Positions 7,982-18,300 of a stretch of 47,948 bases of DNA are shown here, piece by piece. Origin of the DNA: Iphinoe sp. HA4291-MV1 (lineage in GTDB: Bacteria > Cyanobacteriota > Cyanobacteriia > Cyanobacteriales > Nostocaceae). Made by a program: the position numbers and the translations under genes. A model generated the notes under the pieces. The model saw nothing but the letters and a program-made list of their open reading frames with translations. It searched no databases and was not told where the DNA came from. Location of the stretch: contig JAHHHH010000058.1 in the NCBI GenBank assembly GCA_019359415.1, positions 1 to 47,948 of the forward strand. Direction: 5' to 3'. How positions within the stretch are numbered: the first letter of the stretch is position 1; every line of letters begins with the position of its first letter.

Positions 7982-10765
7982 TTAAGCTCCAGGTCCAGCA
8001 GTGACAATCACCAACTTATCTGGATGAATTAGTTCCTGAATTGTCTGCTGCACCTGAGCGGGAGTCACTGCTTCAATCCTCTTGGGAAATTCTCGGATTT
8101 CTGAGAGAGAAAGACCGTAGACAGCATTTTCCAAAACCATGTTCGCTACGTTACTAGGATTTGCTAAGTCTACAGGGTAGCTGTTGGTTATTGAGCGTTT
8201 CGCTGTGTTCAATTCTGCCTCAGTGATTCCTTGCTCTCGCAACTGCTTGAGTAAAGCAAGAGTGCTGACAATAGCTTTCTGAGCATCTCCTGGAGCAGTT
8301 TGCATCTGGATTAAAAATGGACCGGGATTGATACCTGTAGCAAAGGCACTGTAAATACCGTAAGTTAGACCTTGGCGATCGCGCACTTCAGTACCCAAAC
8401 GGCTAGACAAGGTATCGCCGCCCAAAATTTCATTTAATACCAAAGCAGCATAGAAACGAGGGTCTTTCCGCGCAATACCATTGTAACCAATGTATGTCAC
8501 AGCTTCCGCCTTACCGGGAATCACTGGACTCAAACGTTTCATTGTTTGTGGTAAAGACACCGGAGATAAGTTAAGAATCGGTGGTTTACCCTGAGCTTGC
8601 CATTTACCAAAAGCGTTATTCAATAAAGCTTTCACTTGATTTGGATCAAAGTCACCAACAACAGCGATCGCTGTCGTATCTGGTCGATAGTGTTCCTGGT
8701 GGAAGCGAAGCACATCAGCACGAGTTACACTTCTTAAGCTTTCTTCTGTAGGAAAGCTATGAAACGGATGATTTTCAGGGTAAATTGCCTGCTGGAATAC
8801 TCGTCGTCCTAATCCACGAGGATCATCAAGCTGTACTTTCAGACTTATTAAAGCACGCTGACGACTCAGTTCTAGCTGGTTGTCTGGGAAGGTAGCATTT
8901 TGCACCACATCTGCTAGAGTTTGAATCAATATCGGCAGATTAGCAGACAGCCCATTGCCAGCAATACTAACTCCTTCGCGACTAGCATTGAATCCCAAGT
9001 TTACCCCTCTGTCCTCTAGTATTTTTGCCAGAGTCAAAGCATTTTTTGTCTGAGTTCCATTCATTAAATTGGTCGCAACGAAACTTGCTAGACCTGCTTT
9101 CGTGTTAGTATCAAATTCGCTACCAGCACTAATTTGCCCACTGAGATTAACGGTGGGGACACTGTGATCAGCTAGTAGGAAAACGCGCAACCCATTTTTG
9201 AGCGTGAATTGCTCTGGTAACGGTTGTTGAGTCGAAGCAGTGGCTGATGTTGCACGAGGCAGGTATTTGGCAAGTTCTGCTGGATCGACAGGCTTACCAG
9301 GGTTGAAGTTTTCTACGGTGCGACTAGAACCAGCACTGGAAGCCCCTGGCTTACCACCTGGTAGAGTCGGTTCAAAGAAGCCAATAGTTTGTTGAGCAGG
9401 ATTGAGGTAAGTTTTCGCCATTCGCTGTATATCTGCTGCTGTCACTTTGGCAACTGTCTTTAGATACTGTTCAACATAGCGATAATCCCCAGCGACAGTT
9501 TGGTTATAACCCAGTTGCGTCGCCTGACTGGTGATGTCCTGGTTTCCGAGTACAAAGGTGGCTTGTAGTTGCGTCTTTGCTCGGTTCAATTCTTCTGTCG
9601 TGACTTGTTTCTGCTGTAGTTTAGCCAAAGACTGTTGCAGCACCTGGGCAATTTTCGATAGTTGTTGACCTGGAGCAGCTATAACATTAATTTCGTACCA
9701 ACCTGGTTCGATAAGTTCCGCAGGACTTGCACTCACTGAGCTTGCTAAGCCAGATTCTACCAAAGCTTGGTAAAGCTGCGAGCTACGCCCACCCGTAAGA
9801 ATGGCATCCATAACATCAATTGCAGGGACGTCTGGATGACTAATATTTGGTAGAGGATAAAGGACTTGTAATAATGCAGCGCTTCCTGGCTCTTTCAAGA
9901 TAAGAGGCGATTTTTTAGCAGTAGAGGTACCAGAAAAGGAGGGAGGAGGTGTTTTTGAAGAATTCCTCTTGGTTTCGTTCTGTTTTGCCCGTTTCGGAAG
10001 CTTTCCAAAAGTATTTTGGACTGTTTTCAGCACAGGTTCTGTTGCAAAATCTCCTGTAATGACCAAAGTGGCATTATCAGGGCTGTAGTAAGTTTTGTAG
10101 TAGTCCCGTACTTGCTGCACTGTGAATTTTTCCACATCGGCTTTTGTACCTCCTACAGGTAAACCATAAGTTCGGTTCCCGAAAGCAGCTCGCATCACAG
10201 CTCGATTCAGGCGATAGTTTGGAGAATTTTCGTATCCTTGTAACTCAGAGATGACTACGCGCTTCTCACTCGTCAGTTGTTCGGCTCCAACTAAAGCGCC
10301 TTCGGTGCGATCGGCTTCCAAGGTGAGCAGTGCTTCCAATTTGTCGCGCTGCACTGTGCCAAAATAAGCTGTCTCATCATAACTAGTAAAAGCATTGAAT
10401 TGACTGCCCAAAGCACTAAAAAGCCGACCAAACTGCACTGGACGGTTAGTGGTTCCTTTGAACATCAAATGCTCAAGCTGGTGAGAGATACCATTCTCTC
10501 CTGCTTTCTCGTTGCGCGAACCAACTCGATACCATACCTGCACACTCACTACAGGTGCGGTGTGGACTTCCTTGGTTAGCACTGTTAAACCATTTTTCAA
10601 TACCGTTTTACGTACCCCCTGAGTAAGGGCAACACCAGATACAGGTGTGACTGCACCTGGTGTTGTAGTATTGTTGAAATAACCTGCTGATAGTATTCCA
10701 CTTAAGAGGAGGCTTATGAAAAAGCCCATCAGAATCAATGGACGCGACTTTGAGAAAAAAGGCAT
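7982..10765 (-). CDS. M16-family zinc peptidase, two-domain, exported
   Basis: The 927-residue protein is a tandem M16 (insulinase/pitrilysin-type) metallopeptidase. An N-terminal hydrophobic segment (about residues 9-28) indicates export or membrane anchoring. The first M16 pair (about 50-480) holds the inverted zinc motif H95-Q-L-E98-H99 and the downstream glutamate E174, so it should be catalytically active. The second half (about 510-925) has the fold (EQFTLKNGLRVFL) but no HxxEH: the equivalent place reads GLASFVATNLMNG, so it is the inactive partner typical of such fusions. A Ser/Gly/Pro-rich linker joins the halves around 480-510. It probably cleaves peptides in the periplasm. It is monocistronic, with tilS divergent upstream. 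Confidence 0.92.
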   Translation of the reverse strand: MPFFSKSRPLILMGFFISLLLSGILSAGYFNNTTTPGAVTPVSGVALTQGVRKTVLKNGLTVLTKEVHTAPVVSVQVWYRVGSRNEKAGENGISHQLEHLMFKGTTNRPVQFGRLFSALGSQFNAFTSYDETAYFGTVQRDKLEALLTLEADRTEGALVGAEQLTSEKRVVISELQGYENSPNYRLNRAVMRAAFGNRTYGLPVGGTKADVEKFTVQQVRDYYKTYYSPDNATLVITGDFATEPVLKTVQNTFGKLPKRAKQNETKRNSSKTPPPSFSGTSTAKKSPLILKEPGSAALLQVLYPLPNISHPDVPAIDVMDAILTGGRSSQLYQALVESGLASSVSASPAELIEPGWYEINVIAAPGQQLSKIAQVLQQSLAKLQQKQVTTEELNRAKTQLQATFVLGNQDITSQATQLGYNQTVAGDYRYVEQYLKTVAKVTAADIQRMAKTYLNPAQQTIGFFEPTLPGGKPGASSAGSSRTVENFNPGKPVDPAELAKYLPRATSATASTQQPLPEQFTLKNGLRVFLLADHSVPTVNLSGQISAGSEFDTNTKAGLASFVATNLMNGTQTKNALTLAKILEDRGVNLGFNASREGVSIAGNGLSANLPILIQTLADVVQNATFPDNQLELSRQRALISLKVQLDDPRGLGRRVFQQAIYPENHPFHSFPTEESLRSVTRADVLRFHQEHYRPDTTAIAVVGDFDPNQVKALLNNAFGKWQAQGKPPILNLSPVSLPQTMKRLSPVIPGKAEAVTYIGYNGIARKDPRFYAALVLNEILGGDTLSSRLGTEVRDRQGLTYGIYSAFATGINPGPFLIQMQTAPGDAQKAIVSTLALLKQLREQGITEAELNTAKRSITNSYPVDLANPSNVANMVLENAVYGLSLSEIREFPKRIEAVTPAQVQQTIQELIHPDKLVIVTAGPGA

Positions 10766-11098
10766 GGTAGGTTACATAAGAAATAAACAGTGTGAATAAA
10801 TATATGCTATATGAATGCTCTCTTGCCATTTATCAAACAACAGAGCATAAAGTATGGTTTTTTCTCATCAGGAAATTGCTTGTTCTAGACGTACATCAAA
10901 AATTTTCCGATGGAAAGAGGACAAAAGGACAAATCAATTCAAAATTCGCTCATTCATAAGGTACGGCATTAGAAGTCTCTCCCTCTGCCTCTTCATCTCC
11001 CCATTGCCCATTGCCCATTGCCTATTGCCCATTGCCCAATGCCCATTGCCCATTGCCCATTGCCCAATGCCCAATGCCCAATGCCCAATGACTACTGA
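10766..11098. repeat. Divergent intergenic region with heptamer array (CCCATTG)
   Basis: The region between the divergent peptidase and tilS genes has no gene. Bases 11001-11090 are a run of about 12 copies of the seven-base unit CCCATTG/CCCAATG that reaches to within eight bases of the tilS start. ORFs crossing it consist only of repeat codons. Confidence 0.7.
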
Positions 11099-12124
11099 AT
11101 GACTGCTCGCACTCCTTGGACTTCTCTCCATGCAAAACTACATCGTACCATCCGATCGCGCCATCTATTTGAGCGCAACCAACGGCTACTAGTTGCAGTA
11201 TCGGGCGGACAAGATTCTCTGTGTCTCCTCAAATTACTGTTAGATTTACAATCAAAATGGGGATGGTATCTAGGTATTGCCCACTGCGACCATCGCTGGC
11301 GTTCTGACTCTCAGACAAATGCAAATCATGTGGAAAACCTGGCGAAAAACTGGGGTGTTTCGTTTTATTTACGAACAGCTCACGAGCCTTTAAAAAGTGA
11401 AGCTGCTGCACGCGACTGGCGGTATCAAGCTTTGAGTGCTATTGCCCACGAAAATCAATTTCATTGCATTGTGACAGGTCACACAGCTAGCGATCGCGCT
11501 GAAACTCTCCTTTATAATTTAATTCGTGGTACGGGTGCTGATGGTTTGCAAGCATTAACATGGCAACGGCTGCTAGACAATGACATCGTGCTTGTACGCC
11601 CACTCTTAGAAATGACTCGCACCCAAACAGGGCAATTTTGTCAAGATTTTCAGCTTTGTGTGTGGGAAGATTCAACAAATCAAGATTTGAAATTTGCACG
11701 TAATCGAATTCGTCAAGTAATTGTACCATATTTGCAAGAATATTTCAATCCCCAAGTTGAATCAGCGCTTGCTCAGACTGCTGAAATTTTGCAAGCAGAG
11801 GTGGAATATTTAGAACAAGCTGCCCGTCAGTTGCGCCAAGAGGCGTCAGGAGATGAGGGGGATGAGGGAGGAAATATTTATACTCGATATCCAATAAGGC
11901 TAAACCGTCGTGTATTGCAGAAAGCACCACTGGCACTACAACGTCGCGTCATGCGTCAGGTATTACAAGAAATACTTCAGAGTGCTCCTAGTTTTGAGCA
12001 AATTGAAAAACTAATAGCTTTAATATCAGCACCAAACCGTTCGCAAACTGATCCATTTCCTGGTGGTGCGATCGCTCAAGTTGAAGGTGACTGGATTTAC
12101 CTAAATTTGAAGAAGGAAAAATGA
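11099..12124 (+). CDS. tilS: tRNA(Ile)-lysidine synthetase
   Basis: TilS converts C34 of the CAU-anticodon tRNA-Ile to lysidine using ATP and lysine, which lets the tRNA read AUA; it is essential. The 341-residue product shows the PP-loop VAVSGGQDSLCLL at about residues 33-45, the AHCDHRWRSDS motif, TGHTASDRAETLLYNLIRGTG, and WEDSTNQDLKFARNRIR, all diagnostic of TilS. Length fits the short cyanobacterial form that lacks the long C-terminal domains of E. coli TilS. The ATG follows directly on a heptamer array, leaving little room for a normal Shine-Dalgarno. It converges with hmpF; GAAGAAAGAAA (12130-12140) and its complement (12153-12163) form a possible shared terminator. Confidence 0.95.
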   Translation: MTARTPWTSLHAKLHRTIRSRHLFERNQRLLVAVSGGQDSLCLLKLLLDLQSKWGWYLGIAHCDHRWRSDSQTNANHVENLAKNWGVSFYLRTAHEPLKSEAAARDWRYQALSAIAHENQFHCIVTGHTASDRAETLLYNLIRGTGADGLQALTWQRLLDNDIVLVRPLLEMTRTQTGQFCQDFQLCVWEDSTNQDLKFARNRIRQVIVPYLQEYFNPQVESALAQTAEILQAEVEYLEQAARQLRQEASGDEGDEGGNIYTRYPIRLNRRVLQKAPLALQRRVMRQVLQEILQSAPSFEQIEKLIALISAPNRSQTDPFPGGAIAQVEGDWIYLNLKKEK

Positions 12125-12237
12125 AGAAGGAAGAAAGAAACTATTCTTTCATTTTCTTTCTTCTCTCTTTCTCAAAAAGCTGCCAATAGCGGCTAAGATA
12201 TCAGATTGAGAAGTATCTGACGCATTCAGGCAATAAC

Positions 12238-13974
12238 TTAGAGTTGGCTCTCACCTGTTTGCTGCACTATAGCTAACAATTCCGCAATTCCTTGTAGCTT
12301 TTGCCGAAATTCATCAACAGAATCTTGAATAGGTTGTAGTATTTCATAATATGTATTCAGTCGTCCTCGCGATTCTGCGGTTGCTGTTTGCACAGACAGT
12401 AAGTTTTGCTCCATAGTTTGCAGTGAGTGGCGTTGAGTCTCCTGCTGTTGCGTTTGTTGGGCAATAACCTCCTGCATTTGCTCGATATTGCCGTGCATCT
12501 GCTCAATCTCATGCTCCAGGTTTTCCAACTCCTGTGATTGTTGCTGTCGCTGTAGTTCAATTTGTAGAAGAATTGCTTTTAAATCAATATTTGTCTGTTG
12601 TTGTTCATTCACAATAGTTTTGCCTTGTCGCCGCAGCAATACTGTTTGGTGTTGCTGGAAAATATGCTGCCACTCAAGCAAATTACGACGTTGTCCTACC
12701 CAAGTTTCATTGAGCATTTGGTAAAGGTCTTTTTCATCAGCCAGTTCAGCTGCTAACTTGCTGCGTTCTAGTTCGGTTGCTTGATTTATCTTCTGTGTGA
12801 GTTCTTCTATATTTTTTTGTTTTTCTTGCAGTTCTTGTTCTTGCTGGTGGATAAAGTTAGAGTTAATATTCAACTTCTGCTGCAAATCTCGCACCATATT
12901 TTGCAGTCGTTCTAGAGGTATTTTTTCCAAAGCTGCCACATTAACTCTAAAAGCGGTAGTCACATCAACAATTGTCGCAGTACAGCATTGAATTTTCTGG
13001 TGTAACTCTTCCTGGTATCGCAGTTGCTCTTTTAGGACTCGTGCATACTCTTGCTTGCTAACAAGAGCAGCTGTATTCACTTTCAAATCAGCTATTTGTT
13101 GTTCGAGAGAATTTTGAGCTTGCTGCCATTCTTTTTGACGTTCAGATAACTCTGGCAAGAGGCGATTAACTTCCTCCTGCTGTTGATAAACCGTACTTCT
13201 ATACTGTTCGAGTTGTTGCCAATGCGGGTTTAAAACTGCCTGCTGCCTTTCGAGCATTTCAAAGGCATGGTTAAGATGTTCGCGTACTGTTTCTATAGGA
13301 GCAACGCTAGTAGACAGCTGAGCAAGTAACTCGTTTAGCGATGCTCCGTTCGCGTAGCGTTCCGCAGGAAAGGAGCCGCTACGCGATCGCGTTTGCTCAT
13401 CATCCAACAAAGCAGAGTGCTGACACTCTGCTTTGTACTCCTCCAAGCGATGCTGCTCACCTCGCAACTGCTCCCATGCTCCTTCCAATTCTTGACGGTT
13501 GCGCTCAATCTCTGTTTGCAACTTTTCAATTTCCTCGCGAGAAGTTTCTACTTCTTGTTGTTGTGTCTCCAAGCGTTGAAATTCATCCTCCATTTGTTGC
13601 AGTTGTTCCAAGCGAGCTTCCATATCCATTTCACGGCGATTCAATTCTTGCGCTTGAAACGTTAGAGACTGCTTCCATTGGTTAATTTCTTCTTCTCTAA
13701 CCTGAAATTTTTCCACCTGACGGGAAAAATTCTGCAAAATATTAACTAAAGGACGCCCCGCTTCCTGAATCCGTTGTACTTTACGATTCGGATTCAATTC
13801 AACCAACACGAGGACTCCATCACTTAATTTGCTGGCTTCCTCAGCAGCAACCACTTCTTGAGAAACCGTACTCCAACTTTGGTCAATTCGTTGACAAGCC
13901 AGTAGTTTCAGTTCGGTTTTGCCACCACCAAGTAAACCGCCTTTCTGCTTTTTGACTTCTGCTAGATACAGCAC
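12238..13974 (-). CDS. hmpF: Pilus motility taxis protein HmpF
   Basis: HmpF is a long coiled-coil protein needed for type IV pilus-driven gliding and phototaxis in filamentous cyanobacteria, where it is placed at the cell poles. The 578-residue product begins with the family's conserved N-terminus (MLYLAEVKKQKGGLLGGGKT; LKLLACQRIDQSW; VLVELN) up to about residue 95, followed by nearly continuous Q/E/L-rich coiled coil to the end. The start is a GTG. The gene is divergent from the CheW and CheA genes, the same arrangement as the hmp locus of Nostoc punctiforme, which supports the identification. A run with a HIP1 site around 13330-13400 encodes a small non-coiled patch (RSRSGSFPAERYANGAS) and looks like a repeat insertion that kept the frame. 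Confidence 0.9.
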   Translation of the reverse strand: MLYLAEVKKQKGGLLGGGKTELKLLACQRIDQSWSTVSQEVVAAEEASKLSDGVLVLVELNPNRKVQRIQEAGRPLVNILQNFSRQVEKFQVREEEINQWKQSLTFQAQELNRREMDMEARLEQLQQMEDEFQRLETQQQEVETSREEIEKLQTEIERNRQELEGAWEQLRGEQHRLEEYKAECQHSALLDDEQTRSRSGSFPAERYANGASLNELLAQLSTSVAPIETVREHLNHAFEMLERQQAVLNPHWQQLEQYRSTVYQQQEEVNRLLPELSERQKEWQQAQNSLEQQIADLKVNTAALVSKQEYARVLKEQLRYQEELHQKIQCCTATIVDVTTAFRVNVAALEKIPLERLQNMVRDLQQKLNINSNFIHQQEQELQEKQKNIEELTQKINQATELERSKLAAELADEKDLYQMLNETWVGQRRNLLEWQHIFQQHQTVLLRRQGKTIVNEQQQTNIDLKAILLQIELQRQQQSQELENLEHEIEQMHGNIEQMQEVIAQQTQQQETQRHSLQTMEQNLLSVQTATAESRGRLNTYYEILQPIQDSVDEFRQKLQGIAELLAIVQQTGESQL

Positions 13975-14294
13975 ACCGTTATTCCTTTTGTGTACTTAAT
14001 GCTTCGTGTTTTAAACAATACCTTAAAACGTTGCAAATAGTTACACCATGACACGATATATTGCGTCTTAATATTATGTATGGAATTCATGTGTCACCTA
14101 TTTATATTTTGTACTGGTAGTAGTTATGACGACTTCCGTATGATTGCTAACGTGTCCTAGACAGGTACATTAACTATGGTATTATCCAGAACAATACAAA
14201 AAGTACAACATTTATTAATCAGATAAAAAATGAGGTTAAAAACAATATCACCTAGTTCCCAACATCACTCTGGAGGAAACCCCTTACAGAGTCT
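13975..14294. promoter_or_regulatory. Divergent promoter region of the hmp locus
   Basis: About 320 bases separate hmpF from the first trace of the forward genes. The sequence is AT-rich, which suits promoters, but I cannot assign boxes with confidence. In Nostoc-type genomes one or two response-regulator genes (hmpA, hmpB) would stand here; no intact one does. Confidence 0.35.
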
Positions 14295-14363
14295 ATGGGA
14301 TTGAAGCTACGGGAACGAGGTTTGGTGGGAACAGTCAAACAATTGCTGCGAGGAAAAGGATGA
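14256..14363 (+). pseudogene. Possible C-terminal remnant of a CheY-type response regulator
   Basis: A frame open from 14256 ends with a TGA at 14361-14363, seven bases before the CheW start codon, a spacing normal for genes in one operon. Its last residues, GLVGTVKQLLRGKG, resemble the final helix of CheY-like receivers. No receiver domain precedes it, only about 20 unrecognised residues. In the related hmp locus the gene directly before the CheW is a CheY (hmpB), so this may be its scar. The reading depends on one short stretch and could be chance. Confidence 0.3.
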
Positions 14364-14370
14364 ACACAAC

Positions 14371-14901
14371 ATGGTCAGCAAATCTGACTTCTTAGGAGGA
14401 AGTGGACAAAACCACTTCCGTCCTGAATTACAAATAGAAAGTTCTGAAGGAGAGTTATGTCTAAGGTTTTATATTTCCTCGCATCAGGAGTTTGCACTAC
14501 TCGCCACTGAGATCCGGGAGGTTATTGAACTAAGTCCTGATAGAATTACCCCAATTCCTAATGCTTCTCCTTTGCTTTTGGGTGCTCTAAATCTACGAGG
14601 TCGAGTTATTTGGGTGGCTGATTTGGGTCAATTTCTAGGAGAAGCAACTGCCCTAAATACGGATCGATCACAGATTCCTGTGATTGCTATAGAAGAGCAA
14701 GACACAATAGTCGCTTTGGCAGTTGAAGAAATCACCTGTATGGACTGGCTTGACATCAAACATTTGGTGGCACCAACAAGCGTATCAGATACAATGGCTG
14801 CTTTCTTGCGGGGAGAGTGGATACTTGAGTCTAAAAAAAATCAGTATCTGCGGCTGCTTGATCAGACAGCTATTTTACGAAGTGAGCGGTGGGCAGGATG
14901 A
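14371..14901 (+). CDS. hmpC: CheW-like chemotaxis coupling protein
   Basis: This 176-residue protein is a single CheW domain (about residues 25-170), which normally couples a methyl-accepting receptor to the CheA kinase at the membrane. Recognisable parts are the EFALLATEIREVIEL opening, PIPNASPLLLGALNLRGRVI with the conserved NLRG turn, and IPVIAIEEQDTIVALAVEEI. AGGAAAAGGA (14351-14360) supplies the ribosome-binding site. Position beside hmpF and a CheA identifies it as the hmpC equivalent. The receptor gene (hmpD) expected directly downstream is absent. Confidence 0.88.
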   Translation: MVSKSDFLGGSGQNHFRPELQIESSEGELCLRFYISSHQEFALLATEIREVIELSPDRITPIPNASPLLLGALNLRGRVIWVADLGQFLGEATALNTDRSQIPVIAIEEQDTIVALAVEEITCMDWLDIKHLVAPTSVSDTMAAFLRGEWILESKKNQYLRLLDQTAILRSERWAG

Positions 14902-15355
14902 AATGGAGGTAGAAAAGAGTAGTGAGTATAATTTGGTAAATGTATCTTAAAGAACAGAGGGAACAGGGAACAGGGAACAGGCAAGAAGAGAAGGAGGTGT
15001 TTCTTTCATTCGTTGCGGGTGTGTAATCACGCCCCTTGGTTGCTCATAACCTGATTACCTCCGTTGAACCTTTCCAAGTCGAAACCGTTGAAAATAAAAG
15101 GTAATTAATTTTTTGTCCTGTGTCTTTTGGTATTTACCCATGACTAATGACTAATGACTAATGACTAATGACTAATGACCAATGACTAATGACCAATGAC
15201 TAATGACTAATGACTAATGACCAATGACTAATGACCAATGACTAATGACCAATGACTAATGACCAATGACTAATGACCAATGACTAATGACCAATGACTA
15301 ATGACCAATGACTAATGACTAATGACTAATGACTAATGACTAATGACTAAAAACT
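14902..15355 (+). repeat. Gene-free gap filled by a 30-copy heptamer array
   Basis: This is the position of hmpD in related genomes. Instead there are about 240 bases of unassigned sequence, including three GGGAACA copies (14960-14981), and then 30 uninterrupted copies of ATGACTA/ATGACCA from 15140 to 15349, ending six bases before the CheA start codon. The unit continually creates overlapping ATG and TAA codons (ATG ACT AAT GAC TAA), i.e. four-codon mini-ORFs in every frame. Confidence 0.85.
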
Positions 15356-18300
15356 ATGCTGCCAGAACAACAACAGCGCATTTTGGGTTACTTTATTGAG
15401 GAATCAAAAGACCACCTCAATATAATAGAACAGGGGTTGCTGAATCTCCAGAATACCTTTGACAACCCGGAAATGATTAACGAAGTTTTTCGAGCGGCTC
15501 ACTCCATTAAGGGAGATGCAGCAATGCTTGGTCTGAGTAGCATTCAGTACACGGCTCACCGTTTGGAAGACTGTTTCACAGTTCTGAAAGAGCATCCAAT
15601 TCAGGTTGACCAAAAATTAGTATCTTTGTTTCTTGGTGTATCTAATACCTTAAGAGCGCTGTTAGAAAGTTGGACCGAACCTTTTGGTCTGACTGAAGAT
15701 ATAGCACAGACTTTAATATCAGAAACGGAACCAATCTTCAAATCGTTGCACGAACATTTGAAGTTACTCGTACAACAAACTAGCAATGAGGCAACAAAAA
15801 ATATAAATAGTTTACCAAAAGCTTCCCCTGCAACTTTGCCACAACCCGTACCAACAAGAACACAGAGTTGGCAAAACCTACAAACTGTGCAAAGTCAGGT
15901 TATCCGGACACTACGGGAAATGTTGCAACTGTTTAAAAAAACTGCAACACCCCAAACGCGGCAAAGGCTTTATGAATGCTGTCACCAATTAGTTGAACTT
16001 GGTGAAGAATTAAATTGGTCTAACTGGTGTGGTTTGTGTCGAATAACAGCAAGTGCGATCGCTAATCCTGAAAACACCTATCTCACTCTAGCTAAAATCG
16101 TTATTACAGAGATTAAACAAGCTCTGGAATTAGTCAGTGCAGGTCGGGAACCTGAAATTACAATTAGTCAGCAACTGCAAGCACTTGTCAGGGTAGAAGA
16201 AGCCATTGAATTGTTAGAAATCCCCCTTGAGTTGGCAGATGAGTTGGCTACCCCAGCAGAACTATTAGAATTGCCACCAACTATATCTTCTAGTACCATT
16301 CATTTGGAAACTGAGAAAGAAGTTCCACAAACAAGAAGTGATGCTGCTTCCACAGAGCTTTTGGATATTGAGCCGCAAGACAGAATTACTTGCTTATTTG
16401 AATTATCAGAGCAATTTAATAGCAATGATAACGCGCCTTTAACCAATAGTAGTACGGATACGAATAGCCCAGAGGTAGAAATAGCTCAGCTTAATACTCT
16501 AGCTGATTTGTTTGAAGGTGAAAGTTCAGATCTACATAGAACGTGGGACAAAGAAGAAATTTTAGATATTAATGCTGAAGACAAATTAGGAATAGATTTA
16601 AGCAACAGTAATACTGAGGATTCTGATAAAAAAAATGAATGTTTAATCTCTGAAGAGACTATTAGTGGTAAGCATCAATCAACAAGAGCAAAAGAAGAAT
16701 CTAGTCTTCAGTTATTTGATGAATTATTAGAAGAAAATTTAAAATCAGCCAGTCAGGAAACGACTCATTTAACGATAGAGTTAGATGATGATAAGATAGT
16801 TACACTAGAAGATATAAGAGAAATCTTACAAGGCTACTCAGAGCAGTCTATTAGTGCTAGCGAAAAAATACAAGATGAGGTAAGCAGTTTATTAGAATTG
16901 GTACTGGATGAGAATCAACCCTTACCCATAGGCGAAATAAATCAAACAGAAACAGAGATTATTCCTGATATTGAGCTTTCCAAAAATCAAGTAACTAGTT
17001 TTGACGATTTATTCTTACAAACAGCGAAAGCAGAACCAATACAGGAAGTTGATTCGCTTAACCGTAGAGAATCAGAAACTATATCACATCAGGACGAAAT
17101 CTTGACCTTAGAAGAGCTAGTTACTGAGGTAGAGGAAGATAATAGCATAATCTTTTCTGGAAATAAATCAGCAGATGCTGATTTATTTGCTGTACTACCT
17201 GAAACAGAAGATTTGAACAACTTCTGGGAACCGGAAATGGAGGGAGAAAAGGGCGAATTTTATCCTGCCATTCAACAGGATACAGCAAATGATTTAGAAG
17301 AAGTTTTGTTGGGTACTGCGGCTGAAGACATTTTTGATGATGTTGAGCAGCCTCTGAACTCTATCTTAGCTAGTGTGAGTTGGGAAGATTCGGATCTCAA
17401 TTTTCAGTCGGAAGAGCAGCTGGAAGAGCAACAGTTTCATTTGTTATTTTCATCAGAAACAGATGAAGATTTATTTCAAGATTTAACACCAGATCAAACA
17501 ACCTCCTCTTCTATTGACACGACTTTAGATGCTATAGATGCCCAAAATACAGCTTACTATAGGATAGTGCCCAAGACGGAAAAGAATGTTTTTTCACAAC
17601 AGCCAGAAGCAGTAGAATTAATTCCAGAATTTACGACTTCGCCTTCAGAAACGGAACCATTTATAGAGGAACCGCAGGATTTTCTCAATAGTTTGTTGTT
17701 TAGACAACCACCTGACGGTATTAGCTTTACCCTAGATTCTGAGTCTTCACAGGAAAATTTCGAGATTCTAGACATAGAAGCAGAAACTATCTCACAACTA
17801 GATTCAGAACTTGATTTAAATGAAGACTTCTTGGCAACAGAAGCAGTTTCTTCAGAGAAGGAATTTGCTCAAGAAGTTGATATCTCCTTGAATGACGAAT
17901 TTTCTGAGTTAGATAAGTTACTAGACCAAAAAGTTGTATCAGATATAAATGCTGGATTCAGATCAGAAGAAATAACCTCCCAAGCGAATTTATTTAGTGC
18001 AGTACCAAACCAGGTGACATCAGAGACAGACAAAAGAGATTTACCTCATCGTCCCTTCGTCTCTCATGCTTCCAAATTTGAACAACTGATGAAGATTCCT
18101 GTTAAGCATCTGGATGACCTCAGTCATTTAGTAGGAGAGTTAGTCGTCAATCGTAACACGTTGGAACAGGACCAAGAACGTCTGCGACAGTTTCTAGATA
18201 ACTTGCAGCATCAGTTGCAGCAGTTGAATGATGTCGGGACAAGGATGCAGGAATTGTACGATCGCTCGCTATTAGATGCATCTCTACTTACTAACCGCAG

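Noticed and set aside
10934-11131. 65-residue minus-strand frame over the CCCATTG array
   Set aside because: Composed of repeated G-H-W-A-M/Q-W-A-M-G units coded by the heptamer array.
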